Shown here: piece after piece, positions 26,115 through 35,313 of the stretch
How positions within the stretch are numbered: the first letter of the stretch is position 1
Layout: each line of letters opens with the position of its first letter
Assembly: GCA_009840165.1 (NCBI GenBank)
Contig: VXOG01000059.1
Span: 52,581 to 116,580 of the forward strand
From: Chloroflexota bacterium
GTDB lineage: Bacteria; Chloroflexota; Dehalococcoidia; Lucifugimonadales; UBA3495
DNA length: 64,000 nt
Reading direction: 5' to 3'
The notes under the pieces: model-generated
Told to the model about the DNA's origin: nothing
Seen by the model: the letters and a program-made list of their open reading frames with translations, nothing else
The model's database searches: none
Position numbers and translations under genes: made by a program

Positions 26115-26747
26115 TTAATCAGCCGCATCGGCCCGGTCGCCGCTTTGGATGGACCGTCCGTTGGTAGTATCGAACTGCGGCACCGGGGGCGCGTGGTTCA
26201 TGCGTCGGGCGGCGTTTTCCAGTTCCGCAGCATCCGGCTCGCCGGTGGGGATGTACTCAACGTCCCCCTCTTCGTTGACGTGGATGCGGAAAAATTGGTC
26301 GTGGGCGATCAGGTGGTCGATGTAGAGGATGCCGTTGAGGTGATCGGTCTCGTGCTCAATGGCCTGCGCGAGGACACAGTCGGCTTTCAGACGCAGTTGC
26401 TTGCCGGCCAAGTCCTGGTAGCGCACACGAATCCGCACCGAGCGGTTGACCATGCCCCGATAGCCGGGCAGGCTTAGGCAGCCTTCCTCAACTTCGCGCT
26501 CTCCTTCCCTACGTATGATTTCCGGGTTGACTAGTATCAAGGGCTCTTCCCAGTCCTCCGGTTTGACCACGCAGAGCCGTTGCAGCACGCCGACCTGGTT
26601 GGCGGCCAACCCAACTCCCCGCTCGGCCTCCATGGTTTCGCACATATCGGCAGCCAATTTCGCCAACTTGGCGTCAAAACGGGCGACTTTGACGGCCCGC
26701 TGACGCAAGATTGGATCGGGAAATTTGCGTACTTCCAGTATTGCCAC
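26115..26747 (-). CDS. def: Peptide deformylase
   Basis: The 210-residue enzyme has all three family motifs: 'GVGLAANQ' (from Gly44), 'EGCLSLPG' (metal ligand Cys90) and 'HETDHLNG' (metal ligands His132 and His136, catalytic Glu133). It removes the formyl group from nascent N-terminal Met. A 40-residue C-terminal extension after about residue 165 ('YIPTGEPDAAELENAARRM') is longer than the usual enzyme and of low complexity. It converges with the cassette C HEPN-like gene, with 6 nt between stops. Confidence 0.95.
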   Translation of the reverse strand: MAILEVRKFPDPILRQRAVKVARFDAKLAKLAADMCETMEAERGVGLAANQVGVLQRLCVVKPEDWEEPLILVNPEIIRREGEREVEEGCLSLPGYRGMVNRSVRIRVRYQDLAGKQLRLKADCVLAQAIEHETDHLNGILYIDHLIAHDQFFRIHVNEEGDVEYIPTGEPDAAELENAARRMNHAPPVPQFDTTNGRSIQSGDRADAAD

Positions 26748-26873
26748 GATTGAACCCCGATGTTGGGACGGTTAGCTTACACACCGCCATTGCGAATTTC
26801 GTAACAACGGATAACCGATTATATGCTTGCGCCGGGAACGGTGTAAAGCGAAACCGCAGCATACTAACCTTTC

Positions 26874-26900
26874 CGCTCGTCCTGAGCTTGTCGAAGGACG
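26874..26900. repeat. Dispersed intergenic repeat R4, copy 1
   Basis: The sequence has the core CGTCCTGAGCTTGTCGAAGG with palindromic ends CGTCC/GGACG. A diverged copy is at 38015-38041. This unit is common between genes in many bacteria. Confidence 0.75.
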
Positions 26901-26906
26901 TTTACA

Positions 26907-28547
26907 CTACAGCCCGGTTATCGCCCCATCGGCAGTGACGTCCATGTCCATCGCCCGCGGGCGCGTCGGCAGTCCCGGCAGCGTTTCAATCCGGCCGGCC
27001 AGCGCGTACAGGAACCCAGCGCCAACGGAAGCGCGAATATCCGAAATCGGGAACGCATATCCCGACGGGCTGCCCCGCAACGTAGGGTCGTGAGACACGG
27101 ACAGGTGCGTCTTGGCCATGCATATGGGTAGGTTTCCCCAGCCCTGTTCAGTGAAGAACCGCGCGCGCCGCCGTGCTTCCGCCGACCAACTGACAGATTC
27201 CGCGCCGTACACTCGCTTCGCCAACGCCAGGGTTTTCTCCTCGATGGTTCCGTCCAACTCGTAAGCATAATCTACTTGCGCCGGAGCCAGGCCGTCGTTG
27301 CTGGCCGCTGCCTGGGCCACCGCCTCGGCCAGGGCCATGCCGCCCTCGCCGCCGTCGGTAAAGCCGGCGTATTCCGCCGTGGCGTAGGCGCCGGCCTGGT
27401 CGGCGATCTCAGCCGCCGCCTGCAATTCCTCGGCGCTGTCGCCGGGGAAACGGTTCAACGCCACCACGCAGGGCAGGCCGAAGGCTCGCACGTTGTTGAT
27501 GTGGTGCACCATGTTGGCCGCGCCCGCTTTCATGGCGTCCAGGTTGGGCTCGCCCAGTTGACGCCGGGTCGCGCCGCCGTGCCAGCGCATTGCCCGCACC
27601 GACGACACCAGCACTGCCGCGCTGACGGGCAGGCCGCTCTGCCGGGTCTTGATGTGCATGAACTTCTCGAAGCCCAGGTCGGAACCGAATCCCGCTTCGG
27701 TGATGATGTGGTCGGCGTACCCCATGGATAGGCGGTCGGCGATTATCGAGCTGCAACCGTGGGCGATGTTGCCGAACGGTCCGGCGTGGACAATGGCCGG
27801 CTGGCCTTCCAGCGTCTGCACCAGGTTGGGCATGATGGTGTGCCGCATCACGGCCATCAGGGAGCCTTCAAATTCCAGGTCGCCCACCGATACCGGCGCG
27901 CCGTTGCGGTTGGTTCCCACCACCATGCGAGACAGCCGCGCACGCAGGTCATCCAGGTCAGCCGTCAGCGCCAGGATCGCCATGATTTCCGACGCGGTGA
28001 TGAAATCGAACCGCGTTTCCCGCAATGGGCTGTTGGAGCTGCCTCCCAGGCCGGCGGTAATCTGCCGCAACGCGCGGTCGGATGCGTCGGTCACCCGCGA
28101 CCACGTAACGCCCTCCGGCGCCATGTCGTTGGCGTTGTTGCGATAAACGGCGTTCTCCACCAGCGCGGCGAGCAGGTTGTGAGTGGAACCTACTGCGTGG
28201 GCGTCGCCGGTGAAATGGATGTTGATCTCGTCCTCGGGTACGATGCGCGCCTTGCCGCCGCCGGTTCCGCCGCCCTTGATGCCGAAAATCGGCCCCAGCG
28301 CGGGCTCCCGCAGGTTCACCACCGGCTTGTAGCCCAACCTCCCCAATCCGTCGGTCAAACCGATGGACGTGGTAGTCTTGCCCTCGCCGGCGGGGGTGGG
28401 CGTAATGCCGGTCACCACCACCAGTTTGCCCTGGGGCGCCTCGGGCTTGATGGCGTCCAGGCTGATTTTCGCCTTGTAGCGCCCAAACGGAATAAGGTGG
28501 TCCTGGTCAATGCCAAGCCGTTCTGCCACCGCGTTAATCGGGTCCAT
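26907..28547 (-). CDS. fhs: Formate--tetrahydrofolate ligase
   Basis: The 546-residue enzyme has the ATP site 'TPTPAGEGKTTTSIGLTDGL', followed by 'LREPALGPIFGIKGGGTGGG', 'INIHFTGDAHAVGSTHNLLA', 'EAGFGSDLGFEKFM' and a C-terminal 'GAGFLYALAGRIETLPGLP'. It makes 10-formyl-THF from formate, THF and ATP, feeding one-carbon metabolism. The length and all signatures are standard. ATG 28547 is the family start. Confidence 0.96.
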   Translation of the reverse strand: MDPINAVAERLGIDQDHLIPFGRYKAKISLDAIKPEAPQGKLVVVTGITPTPAGEGKTTTSIGLTDGLGRLGYKPVVNLREPALGPIFGIKGGGTGGGKARIVPEDEINIHFTGDAHAVGSTHNLLAALVENAVYRNNANDMAPEGVTWSRVTDASDRALRQITAGLGGSSNSPLRETRFDFITASEIMAILALTADLDDLRARLSRMVVGTNRNGAPVSVGDLEFEGSLMAVMRHTIMPNLVQTLEGQPAIVHAGPFGNIAHGCSSIIADRLSMGYADHIITEAGFGSDLGFEKFMHIKTRQSGLPVSAAVLVSSVRAMRWHGGATRRQLGEPNLDAMKAGAANMVHHINNVRAFGLPCVVALNRFPGDSAEELQAAAEIADQAGAYATAEYAGFTDGGEGGMALAEAVAQAAASNDGLAPAQVDYAYELDGTIEEKTLALAKRVYGAESVSWSAEARRRARFFTEQGWGNLPICMAKTHLSVSHDPTLRGSPSGYAFPISDIRASVGAGFLYALAGRIETLPGLPTRPRAMDMDVTADGAITGL

Positions 28548-28604
28548 TCTGCCCCCAGTGTAAAGTTTTTACGGTCGTTGTGCGCCTACGCCGTCAGATA
28601 GCCG

Positions 28605-28985
28605 CTAACGGGCGGCCAACTCCGTTATGGTAACCGCTCCGTCAGGTTCAGCGTCAATGCTCAAGTTGGAACCGGCGAGTAGTTTCATCCCAACCAGCGG
28701 GTCGGCATCCACGCTGATAACTTCAATCTCCCTAACGCTGTCGTGCCACCGAACCCATCCGGTATAAGCAACGCCCGAATATACCGCGCCGTCAGCCAGG
28801 GTAAGCGATATTTCTTTGTTGAACTGCAAATTGAGCTCGCTGATGATATCCGGAGGTAGTGTCATCACTTCGGTAAAGCCCGTATCAATGGCGAAATCAA
28901 CCTCAACTGCAACGCTGTGATCACCCGAGACAGCAAGGGAGAGCGTCGGCAATGTGGCATCGTGAACTACGCCGTAGTGAGTCAT
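28605..28985 (-). CDS. Retropepsin-like clan AA aspartic protease (cassette 1)
   Basis: This 126-residue protein is single-domain and retropepsin-sized. The active-site motif 'FAIDTGFTEVMTLP' places Asp34-Thr-Gly early, followed by a hydrophobic strand pair ('YTGWVRWHDSVREIEVISV') and the second conserved loop 'PLVGMKLLAGSNLSIDAEPDG' ('LLG..hL...'). It would act as a homodimer if active. It is paralogous to 39092-39490. Its ATG overlaps the stop of the upstream gene as ATGA. Function of this prokaryotic family is not established. Confidence 0.8.
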   Translation of the reverse strand: MTHYGVVHDATLPTLSLAVSGDHSVAVEVDFAIDTGFTEVMTLPPDIISELNLQFNKEISLTLADGAVYSGVAYTGWVRWHDSVREIEVISVDADPLVGMKLLAGSNLSIDAEPDGAVTITELAAR

Positions 28986-29263
28986 GGAGCACTTCTCGAA
29001 AGACTGATGAAGCGAGGTGTCCGCAAGCGTCCGACATAGGATTTATGCCTGTGTATAGTGTGAATGACTGCGTCGGGGCGTCGTTCGCGCAGTATCCGTC
29101 CGGCAGTGGCCGAATTCTCGTGCATTTCGTAATCGCCCGAGATTACGTCGATATTGACATACTTGCCGGCATCCGATTCGGAAATCAAATGCCGGATTTG
29201 AGCGTTGTAAATCGCCTCGCCACGCTTTTTCTGTTCCTCATAGGACATACCAAACGCGCTCAT
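28982..29263 (-). CDS. Small partner protein of the retropepsin-like gene (cassette 1)
   Basis: The 93-residue soluble protein has the core 'GKYVNIDVISGDYEM' then 'RILRERRPDA', which is shared with 39487-39753 ('GKIVVIDVKSGDYEI', 'KLRDRRPDA'). The N-terminal helix 'EEQKKRGEAIYNAQIRHLI' also aligns. The C-terminal basic tail is specific to this copy. ATG 29263; overlaps the protease gene by 4 nt. I do not recognise a named family. Conserved pairing suggests a substrate, regulator or antitoxin of the protease. Confidence 0.75.
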   Translation of the reverse strand: MSAFGMSYEEQKKRGEAIYNAQIRHLISESDAGKYVNIDVISGDYEMHENSATAGRILRERRPDAVIHTIHRHKSYVGRLRTPRFISLSRSAP

Positions 29264-29343
29264 GGTTCACCTCCGCGGACCATTGGGATGCCACACGATT
29301 GATCGTATCACATTGCGGATTGGGCTAACTAACAACCGTGTCA

Positions 29344-31788
29344 TCAATCCAGCCGCACCGGGTCAACCACTACACGGCAGTTGCGCGGGATGGGTTCGCC
29401 GTCCAGGAATTGCCACAGGCGACGGCCCCGCAGCAATAACCGCCAGCGATACCGGCCCCGCACGCGCTCGGGCTGGCACGGCGTCGGCCCGATGACCTCA
29501 ACGTCGCCACGGCCTTCCCTCGCTACCCTACTCCGCAGCCGGCCACCCAACTCCTCCAGCGTTTGCTGAACCGCACGGACGCTCAAGTCGGCGCAGAGTA
29601 TCTGGGCAAGGCGGCTGAACGGCGGGTTGCCTTGCAACCGTCTCGCCTCAATCTCCGTTTGGTAAAACGCCTGGTAATCCTGCGCCGCCGCCGCCGCGAT
29701 GGCGTAGTGGTCAGGCTGGTAGGTCTGGATGATGGCCCGACCGGGCTGACGGCCTCGCCCCGAACGTCCGCAGACCTGGCACAGCAGCGCGAACGCGCGC
29801 TCCCCGGCGCGAAAGTCGGGCAGGTTCAGCCCCAGGTCGGCCAATAGCACCGCGGACAGCGTTACGTTGGGCAAGTCCAGGCCGCGAGCGACCATCTGCG
29901 TCCCGATCAGAATCTGCGCCTCGCCGTTCGCCAGCCGGCCCATTGCTCGCTCAAGCTCGGCCGGGTCGCGCACCACGTCAGAGTCCCAGCGTTCGATCCT
30001 CACGCCGGGGTAACGACGTTGCAGTTCGGCTTCCACCGCCTCCGTGCCGGCCCCCATCTCCCGGATGCGTCCGCTGCGACACTGTGGGCACGCCCGTGGC
30101 AGCCTCCGGGAGTGATTGCAGTAATGGCACAGCAATCGGCCCGTGTCCCGGTGGTAAGCGTAGGCTACGGAACAACGGCTGCACGTCACCACACAGCCGC
30201 ACTCGCGGCACTGCATAAAGGCCGCGCTGCCCCGCCGGTTCAGGAACAGAATGGCCTGTTGATTGGCCGTTATAGTGGCGTCCAGAGCATCCGTCAGGCT
30301 GCGGCTGAATACGCTGCGGTTGCCTTCCCGCAACTCCCGCCGCATATCGACAATCTGAGTTTCGGCTAACGGAATCGGCGCTCCGTCGGATCCTGGTACT
30401 CGGTCGGGCAAACGCAACAGGTGATGGCGTCCCCGTCCTGCGTCGTGGAAAGTGACTACATCCGGCGTCGCCGATCCCATCACGACCACCGCTCCGCTCC
30501 TGCGGGCCAGGGCCAGCGCGGCGTCGCGGGCGTGGTAGTACGGCGGGAACTCCTCCTGCTTGTAGGCCGGTTCATGCTCCTCGTCAACGACGATGAGGCC
30601 CAGGTTGTAGGCCGGCGCGAACAGCGCGCTGCGCGGGCCGACCACAACGTCGGCCAACCCATCCCGTATGCGCCACCACTGGTCAAACCGTTCGCGGTCA
30701 GTGAGGCGATGGTGCAACACGGCGGTGCGTCCTGGGAACCGCTCGTTGACCAGGCCCACGGTTTGAGGCGTCAGCGCGATTTCCGGCACCAGGTAAATCG
30801 CCTGTTTGCCCAACTCGACGGCGTGAGCAACGGCCCGCAGATATACCTCTGTCTTCCCGCTGCCGGTGACGCCGTGCAGCAAGAGACTGCGGGGGATCGA
30901 ATCGGGATTATCCAGCGTTGCAATGATTGAGGCCAAAGCTTTCGACTGCGCCGGAGTCAGTGAGGCTGGCAAAGATGCGGTCGGAGCCGCTCCGGAAGGC
31001 GCCTCCGGCTTCACCCTCTGCCATTCCTCAGCGATCAGGCCACGCTGTAGCAGCGCGTCGGCTGCCGTGCCGACCCCTGTGGCGAAATAGGGGGTGGGCG
31101 ATTCCCGAACTGCGGCCAGCAAATCCGCCTGCCGGTGGAACCGTGTTGGAATTGCATCCGCAGCGTCGTCGTCAGAGGCCGGGTGATGGCTGAGGATCAG
31201 CGCCCGGCGGTAGCGATGAGTGCGCGGTCGAGGCAGGCTGACATCCTTTTTGACCATCCCCCGATCAACCAGGCGTCGCAAATCCCGGCGGGCGATGTCG
31301 AGGCGATTGGGGTTGGTTTCAATGCGCTTCAAAAAATCCGGCTCGTCGGAGGCTTTTCCCGACGCCGCCAGCTCACGCCAGGCTTCGCGGACCGGTTCCC
31401 GAAACGACGCCAGGCTGGCCTCATCGTCCGCTCCCGACACGGCGGTCAGCCGCGACTGCTGGTGCGCGCGAAACCCCGGCGGCAGCAGGGGTGCAAGGGC
31501 CTCAAAGGGCGAGCACAAATAGGTTTGGCCGATCCATTCCGCCAACTCCAAACCCAGGGATCCGATCAGCGGCGACGGTTCCACCGGGTGCAGTATGTCA
31601 CGGGTTTCCTCCTCCGAAACCTGCGATTGTTCGGCCAAGCGGATCACCACGCCCTGCACGTAGTTGCGCCCGAATTGCACCCAGACCAATTGCCCCGGCT
31701 CCACTGGACGATGGCCAGGGACCCGGTAAGAGAAAGTCTTGCCGGCCGGAATCCAGTCGGCGTCGATGGCAACGTCTGCGTAGTTCAC
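29344..31788 (-). CDS. priA: Primosomal protein N' (replication restart helicase)
   Basis: The 814-residue PriA has an N-terminal 3'-DNA-end binding domain ('VAIDADWIPAGKTFSYRVPG'). The helicase core carries Walker A 'LLLHGVTGSGKTEVYLRAVA', DEEH 'LIVVDEEHEPAYKQEEFPPY' and 'VMGSATPDVVTF'. The zinc lobe contains eight Cys ('CRECGCVVTCSRCSVAY', 'CHYCNHSRRLPRACPQCRSG'), and motif V/VI is 'ILIGTQMVARGLDLPNVTLS'. It reloads the replisome at stalled forks. GTG 31788 begins at the conserved N-terminus. Confidence 0.95.
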   Translation of the reverse strand: MNYADVAIDADWIPAGKTFSYRVPGHRPVEPGQLVWVQFGRNYVQGVVIRLAEQSQVSEEETRDILHPVEPSPLIGSLGLELAEWIGQTYLCSPFEALAPLLPPGFRAHQQSRLTAVSGADDEASLASFREPVREAWRELAASGKASDEPDFLKRIETNPNRLDIARRDLRRLVDRGMVKKDVSLPRPRTHRYRRALILSHHPASDDDAADAIPTRFHRQADLLAAVRESPTPYFATGVGTAADALLQRGLIAEEWQRVKPEAPSGAAPTASLPASLTPAQSKALASIIATLDNPDSIPRSLLLHGVTGSGKTEVYLRAVAHAVELGKQAIYLVPEIALTPQTVGLVNERFPGRTAVLHHRLTDRERFDQWWRIRDGLADVVVGPRSALFAPAYNLGLIVVDEEHEPAYKQEEFPPYYHARDAALALARRSGAVVVMGSATPDVVTFHDAGRGRHHLLRLPDRVPGSDGAPIPLAETQIVDMRRELREGNRSVFSRSLTDALDATITANQQAILFLNRRGSAAFMQCRECGCVVTCSRCSVAYAYHRDTGRLLCHYCNHSRRLPRACPQCRSGRIREMGAGTEAVEAELQRRYPGVRIERWDSDVVRDPAELERAMGRLANGEAQILIGTQMVARGLDLPNVTLSAVLLADLGLNLPDFRAGERAFALLCQVCGRSGRGRQPGRAIIQTYQPDHYAIAAAAAQDYQAFYQTEIEARRLQGNPPFSRLAQILCADLSVRAVQQTLEELGGRLRSRVAREGRGDVEVIGPTPCQPERVRGRYRWRLLLRGRRLWQFLDGEPIPRNCRVVVDPVRLD

Positions 31789-31894
31789 GGTTCAATCCCA
31801 ACCACGCTTGAGAGCGTACACCACCAGAATAAGCGAAACCGCCGCAACCGTGCCATACGAACACGGGCGGCGGCTTTCGATATGCCCCCGGAAA

Positions 31895-32251
31895 TTACCG
31901 GCTGCGGTAAGTGGTGCGTTCCTTGATGCGAGCGGCCCGACCCTGGCGTCCACGCAGGTAATACAACCTGGCCCGGCGAACCTTGCCCTGACGGGTCACT
32001 TCCAGCGACTCAATCAGCGGCGAGTGAAGAGGGAACACGCGCTCGATCCCGATGCCGGCCGTAATGCGCCGCACGGTGAAGTTGGCGGCCGGCCCCTTCC
32101 CATGGGTGCGGCGGATGCACACGCCCTGGAACGCCTGCACACGCTCCCGGTTGCCCTCGCGGATGCGGAAGTTCACACGCACGGTGTCGCCCGGCCCAAA
32201 GTCCGGGATATTCTCGTTAGCTTCAATGGGAACAAGTTCGGATGCTTTCAT
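31895..32251 (-). CDS. rplS: 50S ribosomal protein L19
   Basis: The 118-residue protein has L19 motifs '[20 protein letters not shown]', '[15 protein letters not shown]' and '[20 protein letters not shown]', plus the basic '[19 protein letters not shown]' end. It is a structural protein of the large subunit at the subunit interface. It is separate from trmD/rimM, with which it is often grouped in other bacteria. Confidence 0.97.
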   Translation of the reverse strand: MKASELVPIEANENIPDFGPGDTVRVNFRIREGNRERVQAFQGVCIRRTHGKGPAANFTVRRITAGIGIERVFPLHSPLIESLEVTRQGKVRRARLYYLRGRQGRAARIKERTTYRSR

Positions 32252-32367
32252 ACTGTCATAGCCATGCGGATTGTAGATTTTTCACGGAGCAAGAAGCCGC
32301 CGATGCTGTCGGAGACGGAAGGCAGTATAGCACACATGGAGCGCGGCGACGCCATGCACAGGTCAAA

Positions 32368-32676
32368 TCAAGGCGGGGTTTGTTGAGGAGGGCGGATGGT
32401 TTCGACCGATTCCAGGTACACGGCCAAGTCATCTTCGACGATGGAGTACCAGATTTCGACTCTGACGTTGCCAGTCAATGCGAAAGGCGCCCAGCGCATA
32501 TCGACACGCTCACCCGGAGCGATGAATAGCTCAAAATGCCTAGGATCTACCGCAAGGAAAGCTGCCAAGGACTCAAGCCTGACTCCATCAACCTCCGAGT
32601 CGATCAAGCCGGAGCGCACGGCTGCGGCCCATGATTCATCAAATTGCTCCGTGCTACGAACGTAATAGCGTCTCAT
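32368..32676 (-). CDS. Putative toxin of a Panacea toxin-antitoxin pair
   Basis: A 102-residue protein encoded downstream of, and overlapping by 23 nt, the Panacea-domain gene. The fold looks alpha/beta with a strand-rich centre ('HFELFIAPGERVDMRWAPFA') and a last strand pair ('VRVEIWYSIVEDDLAVYLES'). I cannot place it in a named toxin family; it is not clearly RelE or ParE. The toxin role rests on position next to the antitoxin-type gene. Confidence 0.6.
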   Translation of the reverse strand: MRRYYVRSTEQFDESWAAAVRSGLIDSEVDGVRLESLAAFLAVDPRHFELFIAPGERVDMRWAPFALTGNVRVEIWYSIVEDDLAVYLESVETIRPPQQTPP

Positions 32677-33271
32677 CCCGCTCTACCAAGACGCGGGATA
32701 CCCGTCGCCCCTCTTCTCGTATCCGTTTCGCGATACGCCGGCCTCTGGCTATTGTTTCCTCATCAGGTGGGCCGGGGCGTCTGATTCCGCATAACTCGTA
32801 AGGTATCGCTTCCCCTTGCTGAGCAACGTGCCAAGCCAGTTCGTCTTGCGAGTATTCCTCAATCTGGGTCGTGCTGAAATCGGCAAATCGACGCAATTGT
32901 TCGTCAAGGAACACCTGTTCCTTTTCATCGAGCGCATCTGCGGCTACCGGCCCTCCGGATACCGGGCGACGACGCCAGTAGCCTTTAGGAACGTATTCTT
33001 TCAAAATTTTTATGGCTTGCTTGTCTTCCAGCCGCTGCAAGATCGCTTGCCAGTCATCTGGGTACGGCCCGTGCGGCATATGCACGTAAGTCACACCGGT
33101 GATGGGCCGGCCTGTGCGGATATACGCGGCGCAATCCGCGTAGTACAGCATCTTGACCAGCTTGGCAAAACCAAAATGCTCGTCGTTCCGCGAACGTTCC
33201 GTAAGATACGAAACGGCGGCAGCTAGCTTGCCCCACTCTAGTGGGAAACTGATCTTTGCCTCCACAGTCAA
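32654..33271 (-). CDS. Panacea-domain (DUF4065/SocA-like) antitoxin
   Basis: The 205-residue protein has the Panacea core 'FGFAKLVKMLYYADCAAYIR' then 'TGRPITGVTYVHMPHGPYPD', matching the 'KLLYxADxxxxxxTGxPITGxxYxxxxxGPVP' pattern of SocA/GepA proteins. A C-terminal 'LDEKEQVFLDEQLRRFADFS' and 'EEYSQDELAWH' are also usual. Panacea domains act as chaperone-like antitoxins for many unrelated toxins. It is the first gene of a two-gene operon. ATG 33271. Confidence 0.85.
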   Translation of the reverse strand: MTVEAKISFPLEWGKLAAAVSYLTERSRNDEHFGFAKLVKMLYYADCAAYIRTGRPITGVTYVHMPHGPYPDDWQAILQRLEDKQAIKILKEYVPKGYWRRRPVSGGPVAADALDEKEQVFLDEQLRRFADFSTTQIEEYSQDELAWHVAQQGEAIPYELCGIRRPGPPDEETIARGRRIAKRIREEGRRVSRVLVERDETLLRS

Positions 33272-33381
33272 CCTCCTCTCCAGCGGCGGTTAGATGCCGC
33301 TACAGTATCCCGAACAGAACATACGTGTAAATAAGGGCCGGCGATTCAATGCGCCAGCCCTCCGCTTCCCATCGGCTACTG

Positions 33382-34257
33382 CTACTGCCGCACGTACTTG
33401 TCCACGCGCTCCTGCGCTCCCAGCGCCATGTAGATGTTGCCCTCAGCGTCCACCCAGCTGCCGTGGGCTGATTCCGAATCCCAGCGGGCCAGCACGTTGC
33501 CATCGGGGTCCATAATGCTCACGCGCGGCGACATCCCGTTAGCGCCGCCCTCGCTGATGACCAGCGCGCCCTCGCTGTCCACGGAAATATCCAACGGACG
33601 GCGCATATCCTCCCACATGGTGAGGAACTCGCCGTCTGGCGAGTAAATCTGCATCCGGTTGTTCTCCCGGTCGCACAGGTACAGGTTGCCGTTGGGGTGC
33701 GCCACGATGCTGTGGGGCAGGTGGAATTCACCGGGACCACCCTTGCCCGGTTCTCCCCAGGACTGCTTCAGCTGCCCATCGCGGGAGAAACGATGCACCC
33801 GTGCGTTGCGATAGCCATCCGATACATACAGGTCGCCGTTAGGCGCCGGTACCAGTTCCGTGGGATAGTTGAACGGCCCCGCCGAGCGCGGGCACACTTC
33901 GCCGGGAATCTCGCAGCCGGTGTCGGAGTGGACGCCGCGGTCGCCGATTACCTGCAACGGCTTGCCGTCCAGCGTGTAGATCAGGCACACCGAATCGTTG
34001 CGATCCGTCATGTACACGATGTCTTCCTCGATGTAGATGCCGTGCGCTTCCTCAATCGCGCGCAGGCCCCACGAGCCAAGGTAATTGCCCCGGGGCCCGA
34101 AAATCAACACCGGCGGGTCCTTGCGCTGGAACACGTACACCTGGTTCTGCGAATCGGTGGCAACCGCCGAGGCGTTGCCCATGGTCATCCCTTCAGGTAG
34201 TTGCGCCCAGTCTCGTTCCAAAACGTAACTGTATTTGCCGGAGCCTACTGTGGTCAT
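33382..34257 (-). CDS. NHL-repeat beta-propeller protein
   Basis: The 291-residue protein is built of NHL repeats, each with 'NxYV/Lxxxxxxxhxxhxxxg': 'VATDSQNQVYVFQRKD', 'DLYVSDGYRNARVHRFSRDG', 'HPNGNLYLCDRENNRMQIYS', 'DAEGNIYMALGAQERVDKYV'. It resembles the peptidylglycine alpha-amidating lyase-like NHL proteins. No signal peptide is seen, so cytoplasmic location is likely. ATG 34257 follows AAGGAGG. It is adjacent to the alpha/beta hydrolase gene on the same strand. Confidence 0.85.
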   Translation of the reverse strand: MTTVGSGKYSYVLERDWAQLPEGMTMGNASAVATDSQNQVYVFQRKDPPVLIFGPRGNYLGSWGLRAIEEAHGIYIEEDIVYMTDRNDSVCLIYTLDGKPLQVIGDRGVHSDTGCEIPGEVCPRSAGPFNYPTELVPAPNGDLYVSDGYRNARVHRFSRDGQLKQSWGEPGKGGPGEFHLPHSIVAHPNGNLYLCDRENNRMQIYSPDGEFLTMWEDMRRPLDISVDSEGALVISEGGANGMSPRVSIMDPDGNVLARWDSESAHGSWVDAEGNIYMALGAQERVDKYVRQ

Positions 34258-34329
34258 AGTGGAGCCTCCTTGTCGCGTCTGCCTCCCCGGCAGGCTGTTG
34301 CGGGAATTCTAACAGACTGCCAACGATGG

Positions 34330-35202
34330 TCAGTCGAAAAACCCGCTTTGTATGTGCTCCCTTATCGTGTCCGCCACTAACGCAGGACGTTGCAGCGGCA
34401 CGTCGTGGATGCTGTCCTCCAGCCATTCCGTCTTGCTGCGAGGGAGCAGCGACTCCGCACGCGCTATCGACTCTTCCCGGCGGAACCGGCGGTCCATGGC
34501 GTCGGGCGTGGCCTGCCGCGCTGGGAGCATCAACGTGGCGCATTTCAAGCGTGGATACAACTCGCCGGGCTTGTGATCCCACAGCGCGTCAATGATCCGG
34601 AGGTGGTTTTCCCGGCGCAGGTTGGACTGGATCGTGCCGTCTTCCAGCACGCGGAAGTTGGCGAGCACGGCCTCGGTAGTTTCCGGCGGCGCGTTGGGGC
34701 CGAATCGCCCGCTGGATTCCACGCGCTCCCGCATCATTTGCGGCGTGAACCCGGTGAAAATCGGCGGCGCCATTTCCTCCCGCGCCTGCGCCAGCGTCCA
34801 GCCGGGCCGACTGGAAATGTCGATGGTCCCGCCGTCCACGAAAATCAGGCCGGCGGCCAACTCGGGTTTCGCTACGGCCAGCTCCAGGGCCACGTCCGCG
34901 CCCCACGAGTGTCCGACAACTATCGGGCGTTCCCAGCCTAAATGTTCGATGAACGTCGCGGCATCGCCCAACACCGTAGCGAAGTCATACCCGTCGTCCA
35001 CCTGCGCCGACTGCCCGTGCCCCCGCTGGTCAAGAGCGACGACGCGAAAATCGGCGGCCAGCAGCGGCGCAACCAGGTCCCAGATATGGCACGTGGACGC
35101 CAGCCCGTGCAGCAGCAGGACGGGCCGGCCATCGCCTCCCCAATTGCGATAGTGGAACGGCAGGCCGCGCAGGTCGGCGTAACAATCTTTCGGTGTGGGC
35201 AT
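34330..35202 (-). CDS. Alpha/beta-fold hydrolase
   Basis: The 290-residue alpha/beta hydrolase has oxyanion-hole loop 'LLLHGLASTCHIWD', nucleophile elbow 'VVGHSWGADVALELA' (Ser in GHSWG), and C-terminal His in 'SIHDVPLQRPALVADTIREH'. An acidic residue after strand 6 or 7 is probably in 'CATLMLPARQA'. Substrate unknown; candidates are esters, epoxides or haloalkanes. The 72 nt gap to the NHL gene would allow cotranscription. Confidence 0.88.
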   Translation of the reverse strand: MPTPKDCYADLRGLPFHYRNWGGDGRPVLLLHGLASTCHIWDLVAPLLAADFRVVALDQRGHGQSAQVDDGYDFATVLGDAATFIEHLGWERPIVVGHSWGADVALELAVAKPELAAGLIFVDGGTIDISSRPGWTLAQAREEMAPPIFTGFTPQMMRERVESSGRFGPNAPPETTEAVLANFRVLEDGTIQSNLRRENHLRIIDALWDHKPGELYPRLKCATLMLPARQATPDAMDRRFRREESIARAESLLPRSKTEWLEDSIHDVPLQRPALVADTIREHIQSGFFD

Positions 35203-35278
35203 GGGTACAATCCGCCGTCAGTAGTGCAGGATAAGCGGCGGTATTGTAGCAACGAAAGGGATGGAGGTGTAGGGTAGT

Positions 35279-35308
35279 TTGACACGCTGTTCGCTATTTG
35301 CGAATATG
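35279..35308 (+). promoter_or_regulatory. Promoter with palindromic operator for the RelE/Xre pair
   Basis: TTGACA (35279-35284), then an inverted repeat TTCGC-tattt-GCGAA (35290-35304) in the spacer and AATATG (35303-35308) as a weak -10. The palindrome is placed where the Xre antitoxin could repress. Confidence 0.6.
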
Positions 35309-35313
35309 AGCGC

